A stretch of DNA of 64,000 nucleotides from Psychrobacter sp. I-STPA10. Lineage in GTDB: Bacteria > Pseudomonadota > Gammaproteobacteria > Pseudomonadales > Moraxellaceae. The notes beneath the pieces were generated by a model that was not told the origin of the DNA, did not search any database, and was given only the letters and a program-made list of their open reading frames with translations. Every line of letters begins with the position of its first letter. Position 1 is the stretch's first letter. Below are positions 56,181-64,000 of this stretch, piece by piece. Where the stretch lies: contig NZ_VFYU01000015.1 of assembly GCF_021012795.1 (NCBI RefSeq), positions 124,001 to 188,000 on the forward strand, given 5' to 3'. The position numbers were made by a program, and so were the translations under genes.

Positions 56181-57215
56181 CTATTTTTCTGTCCGCAAAC
56201 TTTCTAGCAACACAGGTTCATCACGACGGCGGGCAACTCGTAGCCATGCGCTGCGTGAACGTGGATTTTGCGCGACTTCTTCTTTACTTGGTGCAATGCG
56301 CTTAGGTTTATCAAAATATTTTGGGCGATTTGGCGCAATGGGCATCGCCTCATCTTCGGGATATTTGCCCTTACTGTGACGCTGCAAAAACTGCTTAATA
56401 CGTCTGTCTTCTAATGAATGAAAGCTGATCACTGCCAAGTTGCCATCAGCAGCGAGCATTGCCAAAGCTTGCTGCAAAAAGCTGTCTACATCACCAAGCT
56501 CATTATTAATAAAAATACGCATCGCCTGAAAGCTTTGGGTTGCAGGGTGTTTACCGCGTTGCCAATTTGGGTGCGCTTGCTTAATCACCTCAGCTAACTC
56601 AAGAGTTGATTCATAGCTGGGCATCTGTTTAATGGCTCTGGCAATACGACGACTGTGACGCTCTTCACCATATTCATACAATACATTTGCCAACGTTTCT
56701 TCATCTACTTTAGCAAGCCATTCACCAACAGTCATACCTCGGCTGGTATCCATGCGCATGTCCACCACCCCATCACGCATAAAACTAAAGCCACGACTGG
56801 CATCATCAAGCTGCGGAGAAGAGACACCCAAATCTGCCATGATGCCATTAACTTGCTCAAAGCCCAATTGGACTAAATTTTGTTGCAAATTAGCAAAGCT
56901 ATCATGTACCACGATAACTCGCTTATCCGTCGCCGCCAGTGCTTCTGCCACTGCTATCGCTTCTGGGTCTTTATCAAAAACCAACAGTTTAGTGTCAGCA
57001 TCATCGCTCAAATACTCTAATAGCAAACGACTATGACCACCACGTCCAAACGTAGCATCAACAAAAATGCCAGATACTTTATGTGTATCTGCAAAAGCAG
57101 GTAATTTTTTTATTCCAAGCACAGCCGCCACTGTCTCATATAATAAGACAGTTTCGTGACTAAAGTTTTGCTGATTGTTATTGGTTTTGCTGTTATTACG
57201 CATATTGGCAGTCAT
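56181..57215 (-). CDS. rsmH: 16S rRNA (cytosine-1402-N4)-methyltransferase
   Basis: This 344-residue protein is the first gene of the cell-wall cluster here. It has the AdoMet motif VDATFGRGGHSRLLL (near 52), GIMADLGVSSPQLDDASRGFSF, GEWLAKVDEETLANVLYEYGEE and ISFHSLEDRRIKQFL, all RsmH landmarks, and ends in the expected SRSAWLRVARR. About 25 hydrophilic residues precede the usual start HETVLLYETV. There is no mraZ upstream; the next gene is the divergent gltX. Confidence 0.95.
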   Translation of the reverse strand: MTANMRNNSKTNNNQQNFSHETVLLYETVAAVLGIKKLPAFADTHKVSGIFVDATFGRGGHSRLLLEYLSDDADTKLLVFDKDPEAIAVAEALAATDKRVIVVHDSFANLQQNLVQLGFEQVNGIMADLGVSSPQLDDASRGFSFMRDGVVDMRMDTSRGMTVGEWLAKVDEETLANVLYEYGEERHSRRIARAIKQMPSYESTLELAEVIKQAHPNWQRGKHPATQSFQAMRIFINNELGDVDSFLQQALAMLAADGNLAVISFHSLEDRRIKQFLQRHSKGKYPEDEAMPIAPNRPKYFDKPKRIAPSKEEVAQNPRSRSAWLRVARRRDEPVLLESLRTEK

Positions 57216-57706
57216 TTTATCTATTGCTTTCGTATTTATTAAGGTTTGTTGACATAAGATTGATAAGGCTAAGCATCAAAACTAATGGAGTATTTAAACT
57301 CAGCCTCAAAATTGGCTAATGATTTTATTTGTCACAGAATATTCAAATGAGGTGATAATGGAATCTATAGTATCACTATCAACAGGAGTAATAATAAATT
57401 TATTCTTCACTTTTTCATCTGTTTTTAGCAAAAGCCTTAAACAAAACACCAATATTAAGATCAAAGTTTAAAAAAGTAGAGGCACCATTTGAGGACATGC
57501 TATTAATACAAATCACTGATACAAAAAACCACACAAGCTCTTTATTATCGCAAGTTGCTGTTTTGTGTCAAGTATAGTCTGCCCTTTTATCTAAGCTGCG
57601 GATACCTGTTATAATATAAGCATTCTAATTTAGCCAAAGTTTATAAATACGCATTTATGCAGTCCAACAATCCAAACCCATTCGTTAATAAAATTTTGAG
57701 AAAATT
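57216..57706. other. intergenic region between divergent rsmH and gltX
   Basis: These 491 bp lack mraZ. They contain a possible small ORF at 57358-57471 and otherwise AT-rich DNA with the two divergent promoter regions. Confidence 0.5.
57358..57471 (+). CDS. possible small hydrophobic protein
   Basis: A 37-codon frame starts MESIVSLSTGVIINLFF and has a hydrophobic stretch (about 7-25) followed by a basic tail (SKSLKQNTNIKIKV). The Shine-Dalgarno GAGGTGAT matches the 16S tail over eight bases directly before the ATG. This is the only support; the match could be chance, since the region is AT-rich. Confidence 0.3.
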   Translation: MESIVSLSTGVIINLFFTFSSVFSKSLKQNTNIKIKV

Positions 57707-59245
57707 ATGAGCCAACAACCCCAAAACACTCTACCTAAAAATCATGCCCGCCCTGTGCGTACCCGTATCGCCCCATCACCCACAGGTTTTCCACATGTAG
57801 GCACTGCCTACATTGCTTTATTTAACTTAGCCTTTGCCAAAGCACATGGTGGTGAATTTATCTTACGCATCGAAGACACTGACCAAACCCGCTCCACTGA
57901 GCAATCAGAAAAAATGATTCTCGATGCGCTACGCTGGGTGGGGCTAGACTGGGCAGAAGGCCCTGATGTTGGTGGCCCTCATGCTCCATATCGTCAAAGT
58001 GAACGTGGCGACATTTACAAAAAATACGCCCAAGAACTGCTCGATAAAGGACATGCGTTTCGCTGTTTTTGTACCCCTGAAGAGCTAGATACAATGCGTG
58101 CCGAGCAAATCGCTCGTGGTGAAAATCCACATTATGACGGACGCTATGCCAATTTATCCAAAGAAGAGTCTGACAAATTAGCTGCTGAGGGCAAACCCTT
58201 TGTTATTCGTATGAAAGTACCGAGTGAAGGCGTGTGTAAAGTTCAAGACATGCTGCGTGGAGAAGTTGATATTCCGTGGGAACAAGTCGATATGCAGGTA
58301 TTGCTAAAAACTGATGGCTTGCCTACCTACCACCTTGCCAATGTTGTTGATGATCACTTGATGCAAATCACCCACGTCATTCGTGGTGAAGAGTGGCTTA
58401 ATTCTGCCCCTAAACATCAACTGTTATATGACTACTTTGGTTGGGAAATGCCCGTATTGTGCCACATGCCTTTACTGCGTAACCCAGACAAATCCAAATT
58501 ATCTAAGCGTAAAAACCCCACCTCCATCACCTACTATCGTGATGCCGGTGTATTACCTGAAGCCTTACTTAACTATCTTGGACGGATGGGCTACTCACTA
58601 CCAAGCGACCAAGAGAAATTTACCTTAGATGAAATGATCGCCAGCTTTGATATCACCCGTGTCTCACTTGGTGGCCCTATCTTTGATATCGAAAAGCTCA
58701 ACTGGCTCAATGCCGAATGGCTCAAAGAGATGACTCCAGAGCAGCTGAAAAATGCCATTTTAAACTGGGCAAACGACTCTGATAAACTGACCGCCATTGC
58801 CGCCGCCATTCAGCCGCGTATTCATCTATTATCTGATGCGGTCAACTGGGCAGGATTTTACTTCCAAAACTTGCCAGAAATCAGCGCTGAAGATTTTGAA
58901 CACAAAACCCTAAGCCAAGAACAAATCATCGAAATTCTACAAATTGCCACATGGAAGCTAGAAGCCTTACCTGTATGGCGCGAAGAGAATATCTATGCCA
59001 CTTTAAAAGGCTTGAGTGCGGCATTAGACATCAAACTACGTGATTTAATGCAACCATTTTTTATTGCCATTGCAGGTAGCAGTGCATCGACGCCTGTGAT
59101 GAACTCCATGTATGTCATTGGTGCAGACATGACGCTCACTCGCCTACGTCATGCGGTAGAAGTGCTTGGCGGCTTGGGTAAAAAGAAACTGAAAAAGTTA
59201 GAGAAAACGGCGGCAGATATGCCAGACTTTTTGGCAGATGCGTAA
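57707..59245 (+). CDS. gltX: glutamyl-tRNA synthetase
   Basis: This 512-residue class I synthetase has the HIGH-type motif [19 protein letters not shown] (near 25) and the KMSKS-type motif [10 protein letters not shown] (near 265). The anticodon-binding helical domain covers the C-terminal third and ends in KKKLKKLEK. Length is normal. The start is ATG 57707; the Shine-Dalgarno is weak (TTGAGAAA). No Cys-rich zinc site is apparent beyond FRCFCTPEE near 122. Confidence 0.96.
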   Translation: MSQQPQNTLPKNHARPVRTRIAPSPTGFPHVGTAYIALFNLAFAKAHGGEFILRIEDTDQTRSTEQSEKMILDALRWVGLDWAEGPDVGGPHAPYRQSERGDIYKKYAQELLDKGHAFRCFCTPEELDTMRAEQIARGENPHYDGRYANLSKEESDKLAAEGKPFVIRMKVPSEGVCKVQDMLRGEVDIPWEQVDMQVLLKTDGLPTYHLANVVDDHLMQITHVIRGEEWLNSAPKHQLLYDYFGWEMPVLCHMPLLRNPDKSKLSKRKNPTSITYYRDAGVLPEALLNYLGRMGYSLPSDQEKFTLDEMIASFDITRVSLGGPIFDIEKLNWLNAEWLKEMTPEQLKNAILNWANDSDKLTAIAAAIQPRIHLLSDAVNWAGFYFQNLPEISAEDFEHKTLSQEQIIEILQIATWKLEALPVWREENIYATLKGLSAALDIKLRDLMQPFFIAIAGSSASTPVMNSMYVIGADMTLTRLRHAVEVLGGLGKKKLKKLEKTAADMPDFLADA

Positions 59246-59297
59246 ATTACATTAATATAACCTCACTTTCACCCTCTACTAGCTTTCTCCCTCTTAT

Positions 59298-59322
59298 CCT
59301 TCCCTGTTAAAAAAAGGGAAGG
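59298..59322. terminator. hairpin downstream of gltX
   Basis: CCTTCCCT pairs with AGGGAAGG, and outer CTC / GAG pairs extend the stem. No T-run follows, so its action as a terminator is uncertain. It lies between the converging gltX and HD-domain genes. Confidence 0.45.
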
Positions 59323-59363
59323 TTTGGGAGAGGTTAGATAGCAATTTGCTAAAATACTCCACT

Positions 59364-60134
59364 TTACTCCTTAAAAGGATTGAGTTTGATCATGATTGGT
59401 AACCCTAAGAGTCCTAAGAATGCTGTTCGTGATTTTTTTACTAATGCAGCTTCTTGCTTTATAAGGTATTGACATGCTTTATTAAGATTCTCTCGAGGAT
59501 AGGTTGCTAACAACTCATCACAAAAACTACTGGGTATATCAAATAGCCGCTCACCAATTATATCGCATGAGATGCCATACTGTAATAAAGTAACCTCTAT
59601 CGGGTTATCTAACTCACTATAACCATTTATCTGCATACAAATGGCATCTTTAATGATTTTTACTTTATCTTCAGGATAATCGACGGTTGTGGCTAAGTTC
59701 TCAAAATTTTCAGTACTTGCTAATGCAAAACATTGACATCCCTTGTTATGCAAATGTGTATCAGTCAAACCGATACCATGCAATAACGAGGCAGTGAGTA
59801 ATAACTCAGGATCAAAACTCATCTCATGCACAATACCTAATACCGAACTCCAAAAATAAGTGCGCCACGAATGATTAATCATCGCCTGACTGCCTTTATT
59901 ATTTAGCTCGGTTATTGATTTTTTGATCATTAATGTATCTGGTACATGTATCTGCTCTAAGGTTATTGTGTTAAGTGCTCGCTGGCTTGAAATATAACGC
60001 TTAATTTGATTATTAACCAGACTGATGATAGTGGGCAGTAAGGTTTGATTAATAAGGTATATCTTATCTTTGATGCTAAGGTGTCCTTGGGTGGATTGCA
60101 CCCAGTCAAAGCTACCAAATTTATTAGTGCTCAT
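59364..60134 (-). CDS. HD-domain-like protein with altered metal ligand
   Basis: This 256-residue protein resembles the cyanamide-hydratase-like branch of HD proteins: NHSWRTYFWSSVLG (about 88-101) supplies the first His and Arg, and DPELLLTASLLHGIGLTD (about 107-124) sits where these proteins have LLHDIGLT. The Asp of the HD pair is Gly here. A further HNKGCQCFALAS segment and the helical ending are consistent with the fold. Loss of the ligand makes normal catalysis doubtful. The substrate is unknown. Its start lies 342 bp from the tRNA-Ala gene. Confidence 0.65.
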   Translation of the reverse strand: MSTNKFGSFDWVQSTQGHLSIKDKIYLINQTLLPTIISLVNNQIKRYISSQRALNTITLEQIHVPDTLMIKKSITELNNKGSQAMINHSWRTYFWSSVLGIVHEMSFDPELLLTASLLHGIGLTDTHLHNKGCQCFALASTENFENLATTVDYPEDKVKIIKDAICMQINGYSELDNPIEVTLLQYGISCDIIGERLFDIPSSFCDELLATYPRENLNKACQYLIKQEAALVKKSRTAFLGLLGLPIMIKLNPFKE

Positions 60135-60476
60135 CAGATTGTCCTTATTATTTTTTATCTCTTATTTGGTTGCAAGTTGTCATTTTGATTTTGTAGTCAA
60201 CTGTTTTTTTTGTAGTTTTAGAAAATATAATAAATCAGTAAAATATATCACAATTGTATCTAATTAGGTTACTAAATGTATAACTATAATCAACATCTCA
60301 CTCCTAATCTGACATTTAACAGTAATAAAAGAATAACTGGTATGATATGATGCGGTTATAATATATTTGGCCATCAAGAACAGCTGGTGCTTCAAAAAGC
60401 ATACAACGAAATATTAGTTTAAAAAACCCTTGACAAGACCTACTTACTTGCCTAAAATACGCCTCACTCTTAACGA
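60135..60476. other. intergenic region upstream of tRNA-Ala
   Basis: This AT-rich 342 bp holds the tRNA promoter at its right end and presumably the promoter of the HD-domain gene at its left. Nothing else was recognised. Confidence 0.5.
60430..60458 (+). promoter_or_regulatory. sigma-70 promoter of tRNA-Ala
   Basis: A perfect -35 TTGACA (60430-60435) is separated by 17 bp from TAAAAT (60453-60458). The tRNA begins 18 bp after the -10. A GC-rich discriminator-like stretch is not evident. Confidence 0.85.
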
Positions 60477-60552
60477 GGGGCTATAGCTCAGTTGGTAGAG
60501 CACTTGCATGGCATGCAAGGGGTCAGCGGTTCGACTCCGCTTAGCTCCACCA
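60477..60552 (+). tRNA. tRNA-Ala (GGC)
   Basis: This 76-nt tRNA has an encoded CCA. The anticodon arm CTTGC-ATGGCAT-GCAAG gives GGC. The acceptor GGGGCTA / TAGCTCC includes the G3-T70 wobble pair that identifies tRNA-Ala. Confidence 0.97.
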
Positions 60553-60608
60553 TAAGATAAGCTATAGATTTATAGCTTAATTTATATAGTTTAATAATCG
60601 TTAAGATG

Positions 60609-60660
60609 CTGTATCAGCACCTAGGCAACCTTATATGTATTTATAAGACTTCTGATACAG
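60609..60660. repeat. inverted repeat between tRNA-Ala and tRNA-Glu
   Basis: The perfect 9-bp arms CTGTATCAG and CTGATACAG enclose 34 bp that can also pair (CTTATA / TATAAG). It may fold as a processing stem in a joint tRNA transcript or be a small repeat. Confidence 0.5.
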
Positions 60661-60680
60661 TCATAGCAAGTCTCTATTGT

Positions 60681-60756
60681 GTCCCGTTCGTCTAGAGGCC
60701 TAGGACACTGCCCTTTCACGGCGGTAACAGGGGTTCGAATCCCCTACGGGATACCA
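60681..60756 (+). tRNA. tRNA-Glu (TTC)
   Basis: This 76-nt tRNA has an encoded CCA. The anticodon arm CTGCC-CTTTCAC-GGCGG gives TTC. The D-arm GTCTAGAGGCCTAGGAC and T-arm CAGGGGTTCGAATCCCCTA are typical. No clear promoter was found before it, so it may be cotranscribed with tRNA-Ala. Confidence 0.97.
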
Positions 60757-60798
60757 CCTATTCCTTTAGAAAGTGGTATGATTTATCATTTTTCTAAT

Positions 60799-60832
60799 AA
60801 AAAGCCCAATCTCTTATAGATTGGGCTTTTTT
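60799..60832 (+). terminator. rho-independent terminator of the tRNA genes
   Basis: AAAAAGCCCAATCT pairs perfectly with AGATTGGGCTTTTT around a five-base loop, with Ts after. It lies 43 bp past tRNA-Glu. Confidence 0.93.
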
Positions 60833-60939
60833 ATGTCTCATTGATTTATTGACATTGATTTATTGATTTGATTAAGGTGAATAACGTACTTTTGTATCAG
60901 TTCTATTTATGATGATTGCTTTACTACACTCATCACTAC

Positions 60940-61046
60940 TATAGTCAGCGAAGTTATAAACTGATACAAGGCAGGCGAGTGCAGATAGTACGGTTGTACA
61001 GCAAGCGAGCCTAACACCGTAACAGTTATAAAGTTCGTTGACTATA
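60940..61046. mobile_element. Correia-like palindromic element, copy E
   Basis: This is the best preserved copy, 107 bp long: TATAGTCAGCGAA and TTCGTTGACTATA at the ends, TTATAAACTG / CAGTTATAA further in. The core reads ACAAGGCAGGCGAGTGCAG, ATAGTACGGTTGTACAG and CAAGCGAGCCTAACACCG. It lies between the tRNA terminator and the following membrane-protein gene. Confidence 0.88.
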
Positions 61047-61471
61047 CCCCCATACCTCAAGGTTATATGCATATTGTATTCATATTTCAATAACCTTTAA
61101 CTATACATAAAAATAATCAAATCCATATAAAAGCCATTCAAAATATGACTCATACTACTTATTCTTAACATTTTTCGAGTCTTTTTTACATAACTTATGC
61201 GATAAGTTTACCAAAACCTTCTACAACTAAAGTATTACTACTATATTATTCGACCTGTTTAACTTAAATTTAATAAACATTTTTTTGGCGTAGTACTGCA
61301 TTTATATTACAGCTAGCAGCCATTGGCTTAGTAATTACCAAAATATGCAGACAGAGTCACAGTATATGGAATATGGATATTTACGATGACTCTATTAACT
61401 ATTAGTGTTAATTAATTGATTAATTGCGCTGGTCATACACAACATATATACCTAATTTAGAGGATATTTTT
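61047..61471. other. intergenic region upstream of the membrane-protein gene
   Basis: This 425 bp AT-rich stretch presumably includes the promoter of the next gene. The short inverted TTAATTAATTGATTAATT lies near 61409-61426. No gene, riboswitch or repeat copy was seen. Confidence 0.45.
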
Positions 61472-62554
61472 ATGACACCAACCTATAATCCCCAACGTCG
61501 TCCCTCGTGGAGAGGCATACTTGCAGGATTGCTTATGGGGCTAATCGTTGTTATGGCAATGTTTGCTCTGGCTTTAATCCTAACTTCATTTGTACCCTCT
61601 TTTGATTTAAAAGGTACAAGTATTGCCGCAGGTATTTATGCCGTGATTACCGCTTTAATTAGTGCATTTGTTGCTGGTTATTATGCTGTTAAATGTTCTG
61701 CTCCTGAAGCGTTATTCGGTGATGGTACTGCCATTGATCCAAAAGATGCCACTTTAACAGGTATGTTAACAGCAGCTTCTATTATCTTTATTACTACCTT
61801 TTTTACCATGAGCAGCGCCACCAGTATCCTATCTACAACAACTCGTGCGGTGGGTAGTACAGTAAGTACCGTTGCCAGTGCCACAGCATCAACTGTTGGT
61901 GCCGGTGCAAGTGCGGTCGGTAGTGTTGCAGATACTGTTTTGCAAAACTCAAACATTAATTTGCAACAAGAAGCACAAAAGGTTTATCAGCAAGTCAGTG
62001 GTGATGTTAGCCGTGATGACATCGAAAAATGGATTGCGAAAAATACAGACAGTCTCAGTCAAGAACAAGTTGCTGCTACGACAGATGTTGTTGAGCAGAT
62101 GGTTAATGAAACCAAAGGTGAGGTACAACAACTTGATTTTACGGATCTTGATACTTGGCGTCATCTTGATGAAATCGCAAAACAGCGTATGTCTGAAATC
62201 GAAGCTGTGTTGACTGGCCCTGAGATTATTGAGCGTTTACAAGCACAAGGGTTAAGTGAAGCTGAAGCATTGCAGGTTCGTCAAGAAGTGAGCAATTCAT
62301 TTAATGAATATAAAGCACAAACTGAGCAAGTCATTGCTTCTGCACAGCAAAAAGCTGATCAAGCGAAGCAACGTGTTGATGAAGCTTTAGTACAAGCAGA
62401 AGAGACTGCCCGTAAAGCGGCATTATATACTGGTCTATTCTGGCTAATCAGCGCATTCTTAACTTTCCTTGCTAGCATCATGGGTGCTCGCAAAGCTGCT
62501 GTGAGCTATCGCTTAGAAAAGCCTATCATCTCTTGGGGTGATAACGTACGCTAA
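61472..62554 (+). CDS. uncharacterised membrane protein with Ala/Thr/Ser-rich and helical periplasmic part
   Basis: I do not recognise this 360-residue protein. A basic start (MTPTYNPQRRPSWRG) is followed by three membrane segments (about 15-40, 48-72, 94-112). A small-residue-rich stretch with GSTVSTVASATASTVGAGAS lies near 125-150. Then a long charged helical region (about 165-320) contains a SAP-like LQAQGLSEAEALQVR and an alanine-rich coiled coil (ASAQQKADQAKQRVDEAL). A final membrane segment (about 322-342) precedes a short tail. I start at 61472, since GAGGA lies upstream. Terminators flank it, so it is monocistronic. Confidence 0.7.
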   Translation: MTPTYNPQRRPSWRGILAGLLMGLIVVMAMFALALILTSFVPSFDLKGTSIAAGIYAVITALISAFVAGYYAVKCSAPEALFGDGTAIDPKDATLTGMLTAASIIFITTFFTMSSATSILSTTTRAVGSTVSTVASATASTVGAGASAVGSVADTVLQNSNINLQQEAQKVYQQVSGDVSRDDIEKWIAKNTDSLSQEQVAATTDVVEQMVNETKGEVQQLDFTDLDTWRHLDEIAKQRMSEIEAVLTGPEIIERLQAQGLSEAEALQVRQEVSNSFNEYKAQTEQVIASAQQKADQAKQRVDEALVQAEETARKAALYTGLFWLISAFLTFLASIMGARKAAVSYRLEKPIISWGDNVR

Positions 62555-62645
62555 ATGACTGCATAAGTGATTATAAAAATTAATAATTATCTTAGCAGGA
62601 CATAGAGTACTGATATAATATAAAGAATAGATAGCTAGATAAAAG

Positions 62646-62677
62646 AAAAACCGTATTCATACAGAATGCGGTTTTTT
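62646..62677 (+). terminator. rho-independent terminator
   Basis: AAAAACCGTATTC pairs with GAATGCGGTTTTT (one G-T pair) around ATACA, with a T-run after. It serves the membrane-protein gene, and its A-run could allow use on the other strand by the protease gene. Confidence 0.85.
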
Positions 62678-62731
62678 ATGGTGACATATTTTTCAAAGAT
62701 CATTGAGAACCTGACGATATGCTGCAAACCC

Positions 62732-64000
62732 TTATTGCTCTTCAATACGCAAGCCAATAATCACAGGAATACCTTGGCGGATGATTTCAATTGTCACTAC
62801 CCCTTCTGTAGGCAACTGCTTGATGGCAGCAGCAAAGTCTTCAATACTACCGATTGGCTTTTGATGCAAATTGGTCACCACATCACCTGCTTGTAGACCT
62901 GAACGAGCAGCAAGTCCGATTGGATCAACAGCAGTAATTAGTACCCCTTTACCTTCTAACGCTTGCTGCTCTTGAACACTTAAATTGCGCATCCGCACCC
63001 CTAGGCGCACGGTTGATTTCATATCATTTGCATTATCAGAGGTAACATCGGTTGGCGCGCTATCTAATTTACCTGTTAACTGCATGGTCTTACCTGCACG
63101 CAACAGTTCTATCTTAAAGCTATCATTAGGCTTGCTTTGATTGATGATATTAAACAGATCAGCAGCTAAAATAATTGGCTCATCATTATAGTTTAATATC
63201 ACATCCCCTGTTTGCAGACCTGCTTTTTGAGCAGGAGAATCAGGAGTAACTTTGGTAATTAATGCGCCTTGAGGTCGCTGAAGCTGATAAGCCTCGGCAA
63301 GGTTACGGTCGATATCTTGTGGAAACACACCAAGATAAGCGCGTGTCACTGAACCTGTGGCTTTGATCTGCTCATAAATTCCCATCGCAGCATCAATAGG
63401 GATAGAAAATGATAATCCCATATAGCCACCCGTCCCACTAAAAATACGCGAATTAATGCCAATCACCTCACCTTTTTGATTAAATAAAGGCCCACCAGAG
63501 TTACCTGGGTTTAATGCCACATCGGTTTGGATAAAAGGCACACTGATGTCCCGTGAAAAATTACGTGATTTGGCACTAACAATGCCCGCTGAGGCCGAAT
63601 AATCAAAACCAAATGGTGAACCAATTGCCAACACTGGCTCCCCCACTTTGACATGGTTAGAATCTCCAATTGGCAAAGCGGGAAATTGTCTGCCATTAGG
63701 GGAGATCACTTTTAATACTGCCACGTCCGAACGCTCATCACTACCCACAAGTGTCGCATCAAGCTCTGTACGGTCATTAAGTGTCACTGTAATCTTATCT
63801 GCCCCTTCCACCACATGGTGATTGGTCAACAAATATCCATCACTGGTCACAAAAAATGCGGTTCCATAGGCATGCTCTATGGCTGGCGGTATTTGTGAAC
63901 GCGGAATATTAATGCGATTGCCAAAAAACTGTCTGAGTAATTCAGCGGTTTGTGCCTGCGCCAGTTCTTCTTCACTGACTTCTTTGGTCACATTCACCCT
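62732..64000 (-). CDS. HtrA/DegP-family serine protease (5' end outside window)
   Basis: The frame runs out of the window, so the signal peptide and start are not visible; the visible 422 residues cover most of the mature protein. The trypsin-like domain has the catalytic His in LLTNHHVVEGA, the Asp in SDERSDVAVLKV and the Ser in LNPGNSGGPLFN. Two PDZ domains follow (from about 245 with RAYLGVFPQDI, and from about 335 with VRLGVRMRNLSV). Two PDZ domains indicate DegP/DegQ/MucD and not single-PDZ DegS/AlgW. Such proteases remove misfolded envelope proteins in the periplasm. The GTG at 63997 is internal. Confidence 0.93.
   Translation of the reverse strand, partial: RVNVTKEVSEEELAQAQTAELLRQFFGNRINIPRSQIPPAIEHAYGTAFFVTSDGYLLTNHHVVEGADKITVTLNDRTELDATLVGSDERSDVAVLKVISPNGRQFPALPIGDSNHVKVGEPVLAIGSPFGFDYSASAGIVSAKSRNFSRDISVPFIQTDVALNPGNSGGPLFNQKGEVIGINSRIFSGTGGYMGLSFSIPIDAAMGIYEQIKATGSVTRAYLGVFPQDIDRNLAEAYQLQRPQGALITKVTPDSPAQKAGLQTGDVILNYNDEPIILAADLFNIINQSKPNDSFKIELLRAGKTMQLTGKLDSAPTDVTSDNANDMKSTVRLGVRMRNLSVQEQQALEGKGVLITAVDPIGLAARSGLQAGDVVTNLHQKPIGSIEDFAAAIKQLPTEGVVTIEIIRQGIPVIIGLRIEEQ

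Noticed and set aside
57216..57706. mraZ upstream of rsmH
   Set aside because: No MraZ-like sequence was found on either strand, and the interval is flanked by divergent gltX.
60872..61090. 72-codon minus-strand frame between the tRNA genes and the membrane-protein gene
   Set aside because: It is mostly the Correia-like element read through and has no Shine-Dalgarno.

Overview
This 64 kb window is chromosomal DNA of a gamma-proteobacterium of the family Moraxellaceae, most likely Psychrobacter or a close Moraxella/Faucicola relative. Three things suggest this: moderately low GC; the order tpiA-secG-tRNA-Leu-tRNA-fMet-rimP-nusA-infB-rbfA-truB-...-rpsO-pnp; and a short cell-wall cluster rsmH-ftsL-ftsI-murE-murF-mraY that lacks mraZ and stops before murD/ftsW/murG. 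The window also holds pilBCD and a Balon-type ribosome hibernation factor. The genus is an inference. No transposase gene, prophage, CRISPR array, rRNA operon or recognisable transcription factor was seen.

Layout. 1-3.1 kb: the end of a glutathione S-transferase gene, an orphan HINT-domain gene, a short second copy of the 3' end of ahpF, and ahpF. 3.4-7.6 kb: a small YdcH-like protein, then a three-gene envelope cluster (binding-protein-like protein, lipoprotein with binding-protein and VWA domains, XpaC-like membrane protein). 7.8-17.5 kb: RNase R, an EEP-family hydrolase, Balon, oligopeptidase A with a zinc-ribbon partner, and three uncharacterised proteins, one of them resembling a worn macrodomain. 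17.7-30.4 kb (minus strand): the translation and RNA-turnover block pnp, rpsO, a PfpI-like gene, truB, rbfA, infB, nusA, rimP, tRNA-fMet, tRNA-Leu(GAG), secG and tpiA. 30.9-35.8 kb: pilB, pilC, pilD and coaE. 36-47 kb: rlmB, ppnP, recN, yqgE, ruvX, a membrane protein, a TusA-like gene, xerD, anmK, fabF and a charged hypothetical protein. 47.3-57.2 kb (minus strand): rlmA, mraY, murF, murE, ftsI, ftsL and rsmH. 57.7-64 kb: gltX, a degenerate HD-domain protein, tRNA-Ala(GGC), tRNA-Glu(TTC), a membrane protein and a partial HtrA/DegP protease.

Most genes are housekeeping: RNA processing and decay (RNase R and PNPase), translation initiation and ribosome maturation, peptidoglycan precursor synthesis and septation, the type IV pilus motor and prepilin peptidase, and DNA repair or dimer resolution (RecN, RuvX, XerD).

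The least expected signal is between the genes. Several families of small, transposase-less palindromic elements are scattered through the window. Five copies of a 103-108 bp element with TATAGTC/GACTATA ends resemble the Correia elements of Neisseria. Two copies of a GAACCTGTATTCA-ended element are flanked by 3-bp TNA duplications. One element has TAGGACTTACG ends and an 8-bp flanking duplication. One element has GGGTCTGTTGAAC ends, with a matching orphan end elsewhere. A 146-bp GC-rich imperfect palindrome between yqgE and ruvX may be a structured RNA or another element. Other points for follow-up are the orphan HINT gene beside a relic of ahpF, the binding-protein/VWA/XpaC cluster without a TelA gene in the window, and the macrodomain-like protein.
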